This document shows, in pieces, positions 24,450-36,490 of a stretch of DNA of 64,000 nt. Position numbers and translations under genes: made by a program. Each line of letters starts with the position of its first letter. Position 1 is the stretch's first letter. The notes beneath the pieces were generated by a model that saw nothing but the letters and a program-made list of their open reading frames with translations, had not been told where the DNA came from and made no database searches. The DNA is from Oryza sativa Japonica Group (taxonomy: Eukaryota; Streptophyta; Magnoliopsida; Poales; Poaceae), in NCBI RefSeq assembly GCF_034140825.1, contig NC_089037.1, forward strand, positions 35,865,001 to 35,929,000. Reading direction: 5' to 3'.

Positions 24450-26501
24450 CTATTTATGTTGACAACATACTTTTACCTTTGGGTAAATGTCTAACATTGT
24501 GGTATCGGGTGATCCTCATCGATTTTTTTGGGTAGTATCAAAATATAGCTAAATTATGTAACTATTGTTAAGGATTTGCTACTGATTACAAGTATGCGTT
24601 AGCCGTTTCTTGGAGACACGGAATTTTTGGAACATAGGAAATCATGAATATGGAAAAATTGTAAAATTTCAGTGCCTTAGCATCTTGAATCCCGTGAATG
24701 AAAAAAAGCATAAAAAATACAGGAATAACTGTTTAATTGGAGCACGGAAAAACAAAAGATATCTTTTAACATGTTGAATCTCATGTTAAAAATCCTTCAA
24801 AATTTTAACAAGTGAATGCGATTCTTATGTATTACAATAAGGAGAGTTGTTTCTTCGTTCCACTTAACTATATAGAATTCTTTTTCGTAGGAATCTGATT
24901 ATTCAAAATCTAAACCATATTTAAGTAGTATGTATGGGACCATCGATTTCAATTGATGTTTCCACCTTATAAGTTAGGATTAAATTTTTTTCTACGACTA
25001 ACTTTTTATGATATGTTAGTTCGCAAAATATTTTTCTACTCCCAGTGAAATCCATACTTTCGTACTACTTAAGTGGTGATTATTACTATTCTACGAGAGA
25101 TGTGAATGTGACTAACATATTACACTTTATAGTGCTTCCCCACATGACCACTCTGCTCATGTTTCATCACTGTTGCTCCTATCCTAATGACATGCCTTAG
25201 TTCTTAACGTCTGGCATTGGCTATGCTACACAAGATGCTTATTGTACCTCCAACATCTATCTATGCTATCTTTGTTCTTTATTACCGTTGGTTGCCGCCT
25301 TGTATGACTTTACTATTCTGATTTTTGTTGCTGGGATTTTTCAAAAAAGATATGTGTCATTCTAATGTCTTTATCATGTCCTACATATTATCTAGCCAAT
25401 GGCTTCGATGATGTCACAGCTCTTACCACAGACTTTTTCTTATCCCTACTCCCTAGTATTGTTGTGTTATTCCTCTTCTATTATTTGACAAAAACTTGCT
25501 TTGGTTGCGATTACCATTGTCGAAGAAGATGGGTTTGTGAACAAGACGCAAAAAAAATACAAGTGCTGATGTCTAGATAGCAGTGGCACATGTACGTATG
25601 TTTGATGTCACATAAATACGGTAAAATCTATGACAATTGAGCACGTTACACCATCCACGCGGCAAGACAATCAAGCCAAATGTTCAATTGATGGCTACGT
25701 CGCTTTTGTCAACTCCTTATTTTCCGGGCTATACCGCTTTGAAATAACTTAGCCACCACTTTTAAATATCTCTCTTCTTATTTATATGGGTCCCACAAAT
25801 CGGTAACAGTCGTCTTCCTCATCGCACCCATCTTCAATCTCGATACCGTCTTGTTAGGTAGCCATTACTCGATATTCAGGTCTGCTAACGAAATCAAAAG
25901 AGAGGAAGCTATGACTCCATAAGGTACCATGATATTATCCTTGCTGCCACATCCTCGTTTCGTCTCATAGGAATTTCTATGCTAACTCCTAATATGATTC
26001 TCTCATTTCTATCACCGTAATCAGAAGAGCGTTTATAACACCATTCTTTATTCATCCATGGTAGAGCTCTGTATTGCCGTTGCTTTTATTTAAAAGATAT
26101 TTTTCCCTATGTTTTGTGACATGCTACGAAAAATCCCAAGAACCAAACCACTAGGAAGAACGCATTAGAAATTCCTTTGATTTCGACACTATCACACGGT
26201 ATAGAGAAAAAAAAAACGGGAGAAACAATGCTCCCGGAAAATGGAAGTAGGGCCAGCGACGGGGAGGCGAAGAAGCAAACACAAGACAGGCAGACAGCAC
26301 AGTGGAGAGGAGTGTGGCTGCGTGCGTCCGCTCCGCTCTTGCGTTGCGCCTCCTTCCTCCTCCCCTCCGCTCCTCGCTTCAGATCCAAACCCTCCTCTAA
26401 AAAAAGGGGAAAAAGCCACCAAAACCCTAACCCTAAGCATCCCAATCCCCAAATCCCCCCGAAAACCCTAACCGGATCCCCCTTCCCCTCCCGCCGCCGC
26501 C
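24450..26501. other. AT-rich intergenic region and DUF789 leader
   Basis: No gene is recognisable between 24450 and about 26200. Short frames (for example 25365-25580) have no domain features. The last 250 bases are CT-rich and are probably the promoter and 5' UTR of the DUF789 gene. Confidence 0.45.
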
Positions 26502-29500
26502 ATGGCGGGGTCCTCCGGCGGCGCCACCTCCTCCTCCTCCCGCAACAGCGTCGAACGATTCTACCTGCCTCCCCATTCCCGCCGCCAGCAGCAGCAGCGG
26601 CTGCGGAGCCCCACGTCCCCTTCACTGTCCCCGTCGCCGTCCCCGCGGTCGGGGAGGCACAAGGCGGCCGCCGCGGCGCCACCGGCGGTGGTGGCTGCGG
26701 CGGCGGTGGGCGCGGGTGTGCTGACGGACGGGGATAGCAGGGTGGATTCGGACGACTCCTCGTCGACGTCGTCCAAGCCTTCCGTGGCATCCACAGCGAC
26801 TGCCACGACCACCGCGGCTGACGTGAATGTGACGGCGGTGGAGGAGAGTGGGAATTTGGAGAGGTTTCTCACCTCCACCACTCCCTCCGTGCCCTTCCAA
26901 TACCTGCCCAAGGTATTTTAGGAGTGCAGCATGCGAATTTCGGAAACTTAGACATGTTATGTTGGGTGATATGAGGAAGAACGAGCGAATTTTGATATCT
27001 ATACTTCTGTTTCCATTTTTAATTAATATGTTTTTAAGTGTAGCTAGTGCGTCGTGACTACAAAGGGAAAATGCTACTCATTGGTGTAGGATCGATGAAA
27101 TAGTTCGATACTGTAGTTCAGGGGAAAATCAACTATTCTTGTTGAGCATTCTAGTGGTGATCAACAGAAGGGCTCATGTTTCTGAATTTGCGCTTGACTG
27201 CTGATTTTAAGATCTGATTGATAGTCACCAGCCATTTAAGACGCTTGATGATAGTAATCGTGGATGTGTAGTAGCAAGTTTTCTTTAAATTAGGAAGAGG
27301 ATCCTTGTTTTGTTTGGTGCAAACTATTTTCAAGTGTTGTTGCCTTGAGAAGTGAAGGATTTTTATATTATGATTTTTTTTTCTGAACACATGGAGGTGT
27401 CACCTAAAACTCAATAAAACTGTGGTTGCCCACTGCTTGTTGCTATATCTATGCTCTAAGCACTATCGGGGGGCTTTGCATATTTTTTGCAGGATAATCC
27501 TAGATGGAAAATTGTGTCTTTCTTGAGCTCCTAACTTCCTAATTACTGCAGTAGCTATAATTTTCATCTATAAACAATTCATACCCTGTGGTTTTGTGTT
27601 CATGCCAATCAGATTTAGGATGTAACAACATTAGAATCAGTTTTGTGAGAGATTATTGAGTCGTGCAGTGATGTTTGTACAATGTTCTGATGAGATAAAC
27701 AGCTTTTTATTGAAGTAACGAGCTATCTTGCCGTGGTTCTAGTTACGCTGTTTTTGGTTGTAATACCTTTGTTCTTCTGCAGACAAGCTTGAAAATGTGG
27801 AGGACTGGTGATTGTACAAATACATCACCATATTTCTGCCTTGAAGATCTTTGGGAATCTTTCAGGGAGTGGAGTGCTTATGGAGCTGGCGTTCCCCTGT
27901 TGCTAAATGGCAGTGACTCTGTAACACAGTATTACGTGCCATATCTGTCTGCTATCCAGTTGTATGCAGATCCATCAAGATCTGTTTCAAGAACCAGGTA
28001 GCAATCTTTATCTCCAATGCCAAGTTTTGATTTTTAGAATTTCTCCTTTTTGGAAGAAAAACCTTCACTAGGTCAACCATTGTGAAAGAAAAACCATCAA
28101 TATGGCAACATGTCTAGCTGGTCACTTTGTTTGTATCTTTGGTTTCACTTCAGTTTATTTAGGCTTTTTAGTGTTCATATGTTTGCAGGACTTATCAAAT
28201 TCTACTGGGCTAATAAGAAATTACTCCAGTATATCAGTTTGTTACAGCCGTGCCAAATTATATGTAAATAAATAATTTATGCATTGGATGTTATTAGACA
28301 AGCACAGGGTAGACACAGAATTCCTCAACTTTATTTCTTCGGTTGGTTTTCCTGGGTTCTAATAGATGGAATTATCTCATGCCTTCCTGAAGTTTCAGGA
28401 ACTTGCTTTTGCAATAAGTCTTGGTGGACAAACATATGTATAAATGAAGAAAAATAAATAAATCTGTGTTAAACTGAAAGAGTGGCGAGCTGTGAATTTA
28501 TGGCTTTATCATTAGATGACCTCTACTTAGGCATAGTGACCACCATGAAGATAGTTAGGAACAGCTTACCTGTTCAGTAGTGTTGCTTTCATTATCTTGG
28601 TGATTCCTTGATAGCATATAACTTTCTCTACTTATTTTTCTCGCTTACTTAAGGCGCCTTGGGGATGAAAGTGATGGGGAATACCTGGATGCTAGCAGCG
28701 AGAGTAGCAGTGAAACTGATGTTGACCGATTAAGAGTCTCATCCGTGGAAGCTACACATGGGATGGCAAATGGTAGTTTGCGAACTGATGATGCTGATGG
28801 TTATGCATCTGCAAGTTCTCCAATCTTTCAGTATATGGAGAGGGATCCCCCGTTTTGTAGAGAACCTCTGACAGACAAGGTGAGTTTTTGTTTACACCCA
28901 TGCTTATTACAAACATTTATGCACATAGCCACATAATCATACTCTGCATGAACTTCAGGTATCAATTCTTGCTAGTAGATTTCCAGCTCTGAAGGCATTC
29001 AAAAGCTGTGATCTGCTGCCATCCAGTTGGATGTCTGTTGCATGGTATGGTTATTTTATTTCTTCAAGTTCTACTTCCATGTTCCAATTGTGAGATGTCC
29101 TCATTCAGTTGATAAGATGTGTCCCTTGTTGTCAAACTGTTGGGATTCAAGAAGTATTTTGAAGTCAATGTTTTCATGTTGTTTCCGCTTAAAAAATGGT
29201 CATATTACTATATTAGACTATCCGCCATGAGCTCACCTCATGTCTTATTGTCTGATAGCTTCTAGTTTTAGTGCCACAATATTGCACTTCCTTTTCTGTG
29301 GACATCGTTTTTGTTTTATAAGTACTAGAATGATGTTGTTGCAACGGTGAGAATAATGACATTTGCCAACTGTGCTGGCCCGCGCAGAGGATGCCTACCA
29401 GTTGCAATGCCTAACAACAGGCATGCCTACTGTGCTGAAATTCAGCACGACATACAATCTGTGTAGAAGAGCATCACTGCTAATATGGTGTTGCTATGAT

Positions 29501-29997
29501 TCTATACATTACTGGTTTCATCCTCGTGCTTCCCATTGCAGGTACCCCATATATAGAATTCCAACAGGGCCGACGTTGGAAGACCTTGATGCCTGTTTCT
29601 TGACATTCCATTGCCTAGCAACACCTTCTAAGGGTAAATACCTTCTAATGCCTAATGAATTATGAAGGTGTAAATAGTTTGTACCTAGATGCAACTTATA
29701 TGTTACATACTGCATAGATTGCTTAACATTCCCATTCTTGCAGATAGCGATAGCACTACACCAGCATGCCCTGGTTTTGGTGGCATCAGCCCTTGCGCAA
29801 ATGCAACTGGCAAGCTATCTTTGCCTGCCTTTGGACTGGCATCTTACAAACTTCGCAGCTCCATTTGGGCATCCGATGGGACCCAAGGACAGCGTGTCAC
29901 CTCGCTGATGGAGGAGGCTGGCAACTGGCTCAGCTGCGTACAAGTAGAGCATCCAGATTTCCGTTTTTTCGTCTCCCGTTCCGGTACGTGGAGATGA
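26502..29997 (+). CDS. DUF789 family protein
   Basis: Six exons join in frame to 427 residues: 26502-26912, 27783-27997, 28654-28879, 28959-29044, 29542-29633 and 29744-29997, all GT-AG. The N-terminus is Ser-rich and holds [14 protein letters not shown] low-complexity linker follows, then [20 protein letters not shown], where the conserved DUF789 domain begins. Further family blocks are [32 protein letters not shown], a Ser/Asp/Glu-rich insert (about 215-260), [31 protein letters not shown] and the closing C-terminus with VEHPDFRFF. The function of this plant-wide family is not established, so none is proposed. The start is the ATG in ccgccatggcg, a good plant context. Intron 1 (870 bases) and intron 2 (656 bases) are the longest. 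Confidence 0.93.
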
Positions 29998-31037
29998 CTG
30001 TAAATGTTTGTTAGTGAAACATTGCCGTCTGAATTTTCAGCTGCCTTGAGCACATCTGCCTATGGCACATAGAGTATGATGATATGATGATGAATGCCCT
30101 CTTGTACGGGGGTTGTATCAGCCTACATGCTAACTTTTTTCCTGTCTCCAATAAGTTGTCTGGTGTAGCGGTGTAGGTAACCCTTTGTGGGAGAGTAAAG
30201 ATGGAAAGGAAAATTGGAGACTTGTAGAACTTAAGAGGGGGAAAAAAAGAGAAAGAGCAAAAAAAAAAAGATTTTTTTGTTAGAATTAGACAACATCATG
30301 TGTTTGCATGTAAATTGTTTTTTTTATCTCGGTTACTTTTGATCAACATAGTGAGATGATAGATCAGTTTGCACCTGTGCCTTGTACATTCCAAGAAAAA
30401 AAAAAGAGGTTCTCACTTTCTGAGTGTTACATATGCTGCGGAAACAAACTGATATCTGGTTGTAATTGGATGGAGGGCGACTTGTTCCATCCAGCCAAGA
30501 GCCGAGCACACGGAAATGCCCACCAAATCACAGCTACGGCCGGGACGGCGCGCTTGCTGACTGCTCCTCCACTACTGGCAATCACACACCAAAAGAAAAA
30601 AAAATATATTTGAGCTGCAAGTCTGCAACTTTGCCATATTTCAAGCAGATTACCAGAAGCACCATGTGAATTTAACTGTCAAAACTCCTAACTGCAACAT
30701 GTTGCACGTATGAAAACCAACGTGACGGCGTGCCATCTACTACCTGAGAAGAAACACATAGAAATCTCCATGCAATGCAAATCCTAATCAATTTGTCAAC
30801 CATTGTTTTTTTGAGGGTTGCAAAGGCTAATAATTCCACGAGCTGTGCCAAGCACTAGTCGACGACGACAATTTCAGGGCTAATCTGGGAGACGGGGAGA
30901 GTATTGCGTTGAGGCCGTCATGGCCGGCCTCAAACTCTCCCTGATTTTCTCCCCTATATATGCGAGCTGCCAAAAGCTCCTCTCCTCGCTCGTCGTCGTT
31001 GCCGGCAAACGCGCACTCAAAGAGAGAGACGGAACGC
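29998..31037. other. Intergenic region between two plus-strand genes
   Basis: This includes the DUF789 3' UTR and A-rich stretches near 30240-30270 and 30390-30410. From about 30900 it is the promoter of the DUF3511 gene. No further gene is seen. Confidence 0.45.
30955..30960 (+). promoter_or_regulatory. TATA box of the DUF3511 gene
   Basis: TATATA lies in the context cccctatatatgcg, 78-83 bases upstream of the ATG at 31038. This gives a plausible leader of about 50 bases. Confidence 0.55.
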
Positions 31038-31262
31038 ATGAGGGATCTCGAGGAGTTCCGGGGCGGGTCGGCGCCGCCGCGCGACGGCGACGAGAGGACG
31101 GTGGCCTCGTCGTCGTCGACGCCGTGGTGGTCCGGCGACCCGGAGGCGAAGCGCCGGCGGAGGGTGGCGGCGTACAAGGCCTACGCCGTCGAGGCCAGGG
31201 TCAAGGCGTCGCTCCGCCGGGGGTTCCGGTGGATCAAGGACCGCTTCGTCCGCCGCTGGTGA
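31038..31262 (+). CDS. DUF3511 small basic protein
   Basis: An intronless gene for 74 residues. The C-terminal half matches the plant DUF3511 pattern: WWSGDPEAKRRRRVAAYKAY, then VEARVKASLRRGFRWIKDRF. The N-terminal half is acidic and Ser/Gly-rich without structure. The conserved part is strongly basic (about residues 38-74), so nucleic-acid or membrane binding is possible, but the family has no established function. The ATG at 31038 is the start that leaves a normal short leader after the TATA box at 30955. An upstream in-frame Met at 30960 would overlap the TATA box and was rejected. The small size is normal for the family. Confidence 0.82.
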   Translation: MRDLEEFRGGSAPPRDGDERTVASSSSTPWWSGDPEAKRRRRVAAYKAYAVEARVKASLRRGFRWIKDRFVRRW

Positions 31263-31856
31263 CTCGCCGGACGGCGGCCGGACACCTTACGGCGGCGACG
31301 GCGATATCAACCGGTGATCCTATCCTATCCTATGCCATTTTGACGCTTGTAAAGCCAAGGTTTTCGATCCAGATTCTTTTTTTTTTTTGCTTTACGTTTT
31401 TTTGAGTGTTTTCTTGTGGTAATGGATGCAAGAACTTCGAATAATAACATGTATGCTTGAGTATTGTTGCTGAGATCATGTAGCAGGTAATTACGTAAAA
31501 AGTTTTTTTTTTTGCATTAATGCGATTTTTCTGGATGCTTATAACGAGTATAGAAATGCAACGCCTCGATGGTGAGACACATCAGGATATCTAGAGTTGG
31601 TATGCAAGAACATTTTAATAAGATGACACCTCTCGTAGATGCAAGTCCAAATAATAGGTTCTGCCGTTTGGGGGCAAGTTCTCATGTGGAACTAAAAGGA
31701 GTACGCCCCATGTTTTCTTATCTTACAGGACTAAACTCACTGTTGCTCCAGGACTTGGCCCCCTTTATGTTATGCGATTACAAAAATTAGGCTGGTTTGC
31801 CTGTCGGATGAACAAACCTCAAACTACTCAAAGCATTATAAAGATCATTAATTAGA
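31263..31856. other. Intergenic region between convergent genes
   Basis: This holds the 3' UTR of the DUF3511 gene (+) and the 3' UTR of PUR5 (-). No other structure is seen. Confidence 0.45.
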
Positions 31857-34329
31857 TCAGACGTAGTGGACTCCTTCACCACTGATCACCTCTCCAATGC
31901 GATATGCGTGGTTCGGTCCATGGGTACCTTCGAGAATTCCATCAGCTGCTTCTTTGCTTACCACAAGGACCATTCCAATTCCCATGTTGAACGTGCGCCT
32001 CATCTCTGCATCTTCAATTTTTCCAACCTACAAACACCCGGAGAAAATGATAAGGACCAAATAGGCAGCGCAGCACAGTGCATGAAAACTGGGGACCAAA
32101 AGAAAAACCCAGTCTCTAATTAGGGCTTCCTATCATAATCTTTAAAGTTTCTACCGAGTTCAAATATGGCTGATTATATATATAACTTCCACCAGAGGAA
32201 TTCAGAACAGATACACAATACTATAATGATTTTCAGTACAACACAGTCGAATAACTTCACTGGGGTTACAAGAATACACATGACATGCTCGTGGACTGTT
32301 AACCCTTACCTCTTGAATCCACCTGAATACAGGTGGCACTTCCCATGCTGCAGTAAAAATCTTTGCCCCAAGTCCAGAAGGAAATACTCTTGGGATATTA
32401 TCGGTGAAGCCACCACCAGTAATATGGGCTATTCCTTTTACACCACCCTTGTTAATAATCTCGAGCACCTTTTCATTTTCAACAATTTAATTAGAAACTT
32501 GCATATACATATATGCTAAATATGAAACATATATCAGCAAAGCTACCTGCTTAACATAGATAACAGTTGGTGCCATGAGAGCTTCACCAACAGTAGTTAT
32601 CATGCCATCATTTCTGGGGAGCTGGTCATTCAACGAAAGTCCACTTTTCTCCAGTACTCTAAAAAAATATGAAATTTTGTAGGTACCATTAATGACACAT
32701 AATTCAACAGGAGGACGGGTTGTCAAGTATCAACATCAAAAGAAAAGAGCATGCGTCAACCATCTATTTGGATCAAAACAACTCGAATTGGATAGATGCA
32801 ATACCTTCTAGCAAGGGAGAACCCGTTAGAATGAACCCCACTAGAAGGAAGACCAATGATGATATCTCCCTCCATGATATTTTTACCATCGATGACCTTA
32901 TCCTTCTTAACAGCACCCACAGCAAAGCCACTTAGATCATATTCACCTTCTTTATAGAAATCAGGCATTTCTGCTGTCTGCATGACAAATGGATCAATGA
33001 TAAATGCAATTGTTTTTTATTAGTATGTTGCTGCACATAACAGAGTCAAAACATTATGTTAACTTTGTACTTATGCTCATATATCATAGTTAAGTATTCT
33101 CAAAGCATTTACAAACCAAAGTATGATGAAAAACAAGATCCACCATGTGAACTAAGCTGAATACCATATCAACATTTACAAAGATTCACTTGTTGAAGCT
33201 AGTGCTTGCTAGTTAGAAAATGGTCTAATGATCAGTCTGTAAGCATAATTGAAAATTTATTCGTATGAAGTAAAGTAGTCACAAACCATTGCAAGACAGA
33301 TGAACAATTATGATACATATATTCTGTATTCATTGGTACAAAGATTGAAGTATTCCACTGCTAAAACATGGGTTCTAGTTAGGGAACTTCACCTCTCCTC
33401 CTAGCAGAGCACAATCTGATTGCCGGCATCCATCGACAATCCCCTTGATAACCTATGTAGTTGAGAAAATAAAAGTTTTGAACAGAATAATTATGACTTT
33501 ATAAGCAGATGTAGATAAGAGAGGATTAGCCGGCATAACTGTTTTCAGCAAACAAAATAGCGTCAACAATACCTTCTCTGCTAGATCAACGTCGAGCTTG
33601 CTCGTAGCATAGTAGTCTAGGAAGAACAGTGGTTTTGCACCCGAAGTCACAATGTCATTAACACTCATAGCCACCTAACATGAGAATTAAAAATCATTTG
33701 AGTCAATCAAACTCAAAGGGATGAAATAAAATACTCATCTAGCAAAGTGAACACATACCAGATCAATCCCAATTGTGTCATGGATACCAGTTTCAAACGC
33801 AAGCTTGAGCTTCGTCCCGACTCCATCGGTTCCAGCAACAAGAAATTGGTCACCTGGGGTAAGAACTACCAATACATATCACAGAACCCTCCCAAACACA
33901 CACCCATTAATGACGAGCAAACTAAACCCCAATCTACTTCCCCGCAAAAAAAAAAAAAACCAATCTACTTAATACAAACAAGGAGATGGGTAGTAGTATA
34001 GTACCGAAGGGGAAGAGGCCACCGAAGCCGCCTATCGCTGGAGCCAACCTGCCGATGCGGCGGACGAGCTCCGTCCCGGCGTCGATATCCACGCCGGCGC
34101 CCTTGTACGTCATCCCCTCCTCATCGCCCTCGACCCCGCTCCCGCCCGCGCCCGCGGAGCTGCAGGCCACGGCAACGCGGCGCATACCGGATGCCCCTGC
34201 CGCCAGGCGGAGGCTCCGCGGCTGGTGGTAGAAGGTGGCTCGGGTGCGGGACGACGGGACGGCGGCGGGGGCCGGGGAAGCAGGCGCGGCGCGGAGGAGG
34301 TGGAGGAGGCGGTCGGCGGCGGCGGCCAT
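31857..34329 (-). CDS. PUR5: Phosphoribosylformylglycinamidine cyclo-ligase (AIR synthase), plastid
   Basis: Eight exons join in frame to 398 residues: 34329-34005, 33853-33759, 33674-33573, 33452-33393, 32977-32805, 32658-32547, 32468-32310 and 32027-31857. The enzyme closes formylglycinamidine ribonucleotide to aminoimidazole ribonucleotide with ATP, step five of de novo purine synthesis. Residues 1 to about 55 are Ala/Arg/Ser-rich with few acidic residues, a plastid transit peptide. PurM motifs follow: [13 protein letters not shown] at the mature start, [83 protein letters not shown] and [11 protein letters not shown]. Nothing essential is missing. An upstream in-frame Met at 34410 was rejected in favour of the transit-peptide start. 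A MULE ends 287 bases upstream. Confidence 0.96.
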
Positions 34330-35224
34330 GGGTGGGAGGAGAGAGGGAGAGATGGGACGCGAGCGGCGGCCGCAGGTGGGGAGGTTTTTGTTAGGGCTTT
34401 TGATGACCAAAACGCAGCGAGATTACCGGCGAAACGACAGCGGCGCAGATGCCTCGGGGTGGTTAGTGGGCGGTGGGGCCCACACGGCAGTGAGACGGGA
34501 GACCAAATCCATATCATTCGATTTCCATCTAATCTAAGTATTAGTGCTCGTTTGATCTGATGATCCGATAAGACCGGCCCAGTAAGAGAGCAAGCCCGTG
34601 GATTAGTTATTCCACGGAATAAGCTTATCTGAGTTCCCTTAACTTGTCAATGAATCCGATTTTCATCCTTCAACCGAAAAACCAGATACAATGGGTCCCT
34701 CAACTATTAAAACCGGTGCAGATGAGGTCCCTCGGCAGTTTGATGGTGGTTTTGGCTGACGTGGCACCTACGTGGCATTTGACGTGGCGCTTACGTGTCA
34801 ATTCTATCACTGAAAATAATAAAAAACCATGGGCCCACATGTCAGTTAAAAAAACTGGTGGGCCCCAAGTGGGTCCCACATATCAGCTCTCTCTCACTCA
34901 CTCTTCTCATCTCAATCCCCTCCTCTTCTTCCTCCTCTCTCCCCATCTCACCTATCTTCACAACTCTCCCCTTTCCTCTCTCCTCTCACCGGCGGAGATG
35001 CGGATAGCGTAGGCGCGGCCTCCTCCACTCCCGCCCCCATGGGCCTACCGCCGGCTGCCGCTGCCCTCTCCTTGTCGCCTGCCGTGCCTGCCTCCGCCGC
35101 CTCCGCATGTTCCCGCCGCCGCCGCCGCTTCCCCCTTGCCTCGGCCTCCGGTGGCCGTTCTCCAGCACCGCCTTCCGCCCCCGCGCCCTCCTCAGGAACG
35201 GTCGCTGCGCTCGCCTCCGCCGGC

Positions 35225-35395
35225 GACCGAGCAGGACAGGTCCGGGCACCGAAGCGATGCAGTTGTAGTGGGACTATGGGAGCACCCCGCCGACCTCATC
35301 CTACCGGGGGCGAACATGTCGAAGCAGATGGCACAGGTGAGCCGCCGCCGGTTGACCCGCGTGGGCACGGTGTTGTTGCCTACGTTCTCCACCCC
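35225..35395 (-). pseudogene. Captured ARIADNE/RBR E3 ligase fragment
   Basis: The minus strand encodes RRRLTCAICFDMFAPGRMRS and then AGCSH, the start of a RING1 of the RBR (ARIADNE) family, followed shortly by SLRCPDLSC, which matches a conserved block normally further downstream. The intervening zinc ligands are missing, so the piece is internally deleted and cannot form a RING. Family assignment rests on these two blocks. Confidence 0.6.
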
Positions 35396-35399
35396 GTAC

Positions 35400-36160
35400 G
35401 CCGCCGGCGGCCACCGACCTGTACACGTCGCCATACACGATCATCTCGCCGTCGCCGAGCTCATCGTTGAGCCTCGCGATCATGTCCTGGAGGCCGGCGT
35501 TGAAGCGCTCGACGACGGTGTTTTTCTCGTCGGTACACGCGCCGCCGCTCCCCGTGGCGCGCTCCAGCGGGAGGCAGCCCATGGGCGGGAGGCCGTTAAG
35601 GTCGACCTTGCGGGCACCGAGCGCGTGCAGCTCGCGGACGAACGAGTACGACTCGGCGATGCGCCGATGCCGAGGAGGTAGTCGCCGTACGCCACCGCCG
35701 TGGAGTACTCCGCCGCTTGGGCGCGCGCCATGGCGTAGTAGTTCTCGAGGAAGTCTTTGGTGCCCATGCTGACGATGTAGAGCGCCTCCGACAGCGTCGC
35801 CGCCGCCGCCGCGTCGTCGTCCCCCCGGAAGCTTTGAAGCCTCGCCGCGTACTCCTTGAAGTAGTCCAGCTCCTTCCACATCGGCAGCACCGACTGCACG
35901 ACGCGACCTCACAAAATTACTCCATGGATGTCATGTGTGATGTCACCCAAGAACACCATGAAAATGTAGCTAAGCTAGCTATCGTTTTGCTCTAATGGAA
36001 GGCTAACGAAAAGATCAGAGGTGGCATTGTCGTAGCCGGCGCCGGCGGAGGCGAAGCATGCGCCGGCGGCAAGGCTGCTCATGTTGACGGCCGGGTCGAG
36101 GGCTGGGACGAGCGGCGGCAGCCCGAACGCCTCGGAGTGAAGTCGACGGCAAGGGTCCAG
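35400..36160 (-). pseudogene. Captured GDSL esterase/lipase fragment
   Basis: Two exon-like pieces are recognisable on the minus strand. The first (about 36160-36000) reads EAFGLPPLVPALDP and ACFASAGAGYDNATSDLF, the second block of SGNH/GDSL esterases. An intron-like gap with an acceptor at about 35899 precedes the second, which reads SVLPMWKELDYFKEYAARL, IVSMGTKDFLENYY and, in another frame, ELHALGARKVDLNGLPPMGC. The first GDS block and the C-terminal catalytic DxxH block are absent, and a frameshift lies near 35670. It is therefore a decayed partial copy, not a gene. Confidence 0.8.
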
Positions 36161-36490
36161 ATAAGAAGAGTGAGAGAGAGAGAGAGAGAGCACTGACTTG
36201 TGGGGGCCCACTTTTTTTTAACTGACATGTGGGCCCATGGTTTTTATTATTTTTCAGGGATGGAATTGCCATGTAAGCGCCACGTCAATGCCACGTGGGA
36301 CAAATACCGAGTCAAATTAGCCACATAGGCGTCACGTCAGCTAAAACTGTCATCAAAACCGCCGAGGGACCTCATCTACACCAGTTTTGATAGTTAAGGG
36401 ACCTGTCGTATCTGGTTTTCCGGTTGAAGGACGAAAATCAGATTCGTTAACAAGTTAAGGGACCTCAGATGAACTTATTTCTTATTCCAC

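Larger units (their letters stand above)
34616..36481. mobile_element. Pack-MULE carrying fragments of two host genes
   Basis: The inverted ends start GGAATAAGCTTATCTGAG (34616) and, from the right, GAAATAAGTTCATCTGAG (36481), with similarity over about 230 bases per arm. A perfect 9-bp target duplication ttattccac flanks it (34607-34615 and 36482-36490), diagnostic of MULEs. There is no transposase. The GC-rich interior carries, on the minus strand, a GDSL esterase fragment (about 35400-36160) and an ARIADNE-type RBR fragment (about 35225-35395). The terminal sequence is clearly related to that of the MULE at 108-2631. The cargo keeps an intron-like gap, which points to DNA-level capture. 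It lies in the 5' region of PUR5. Confidence 0.92.
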
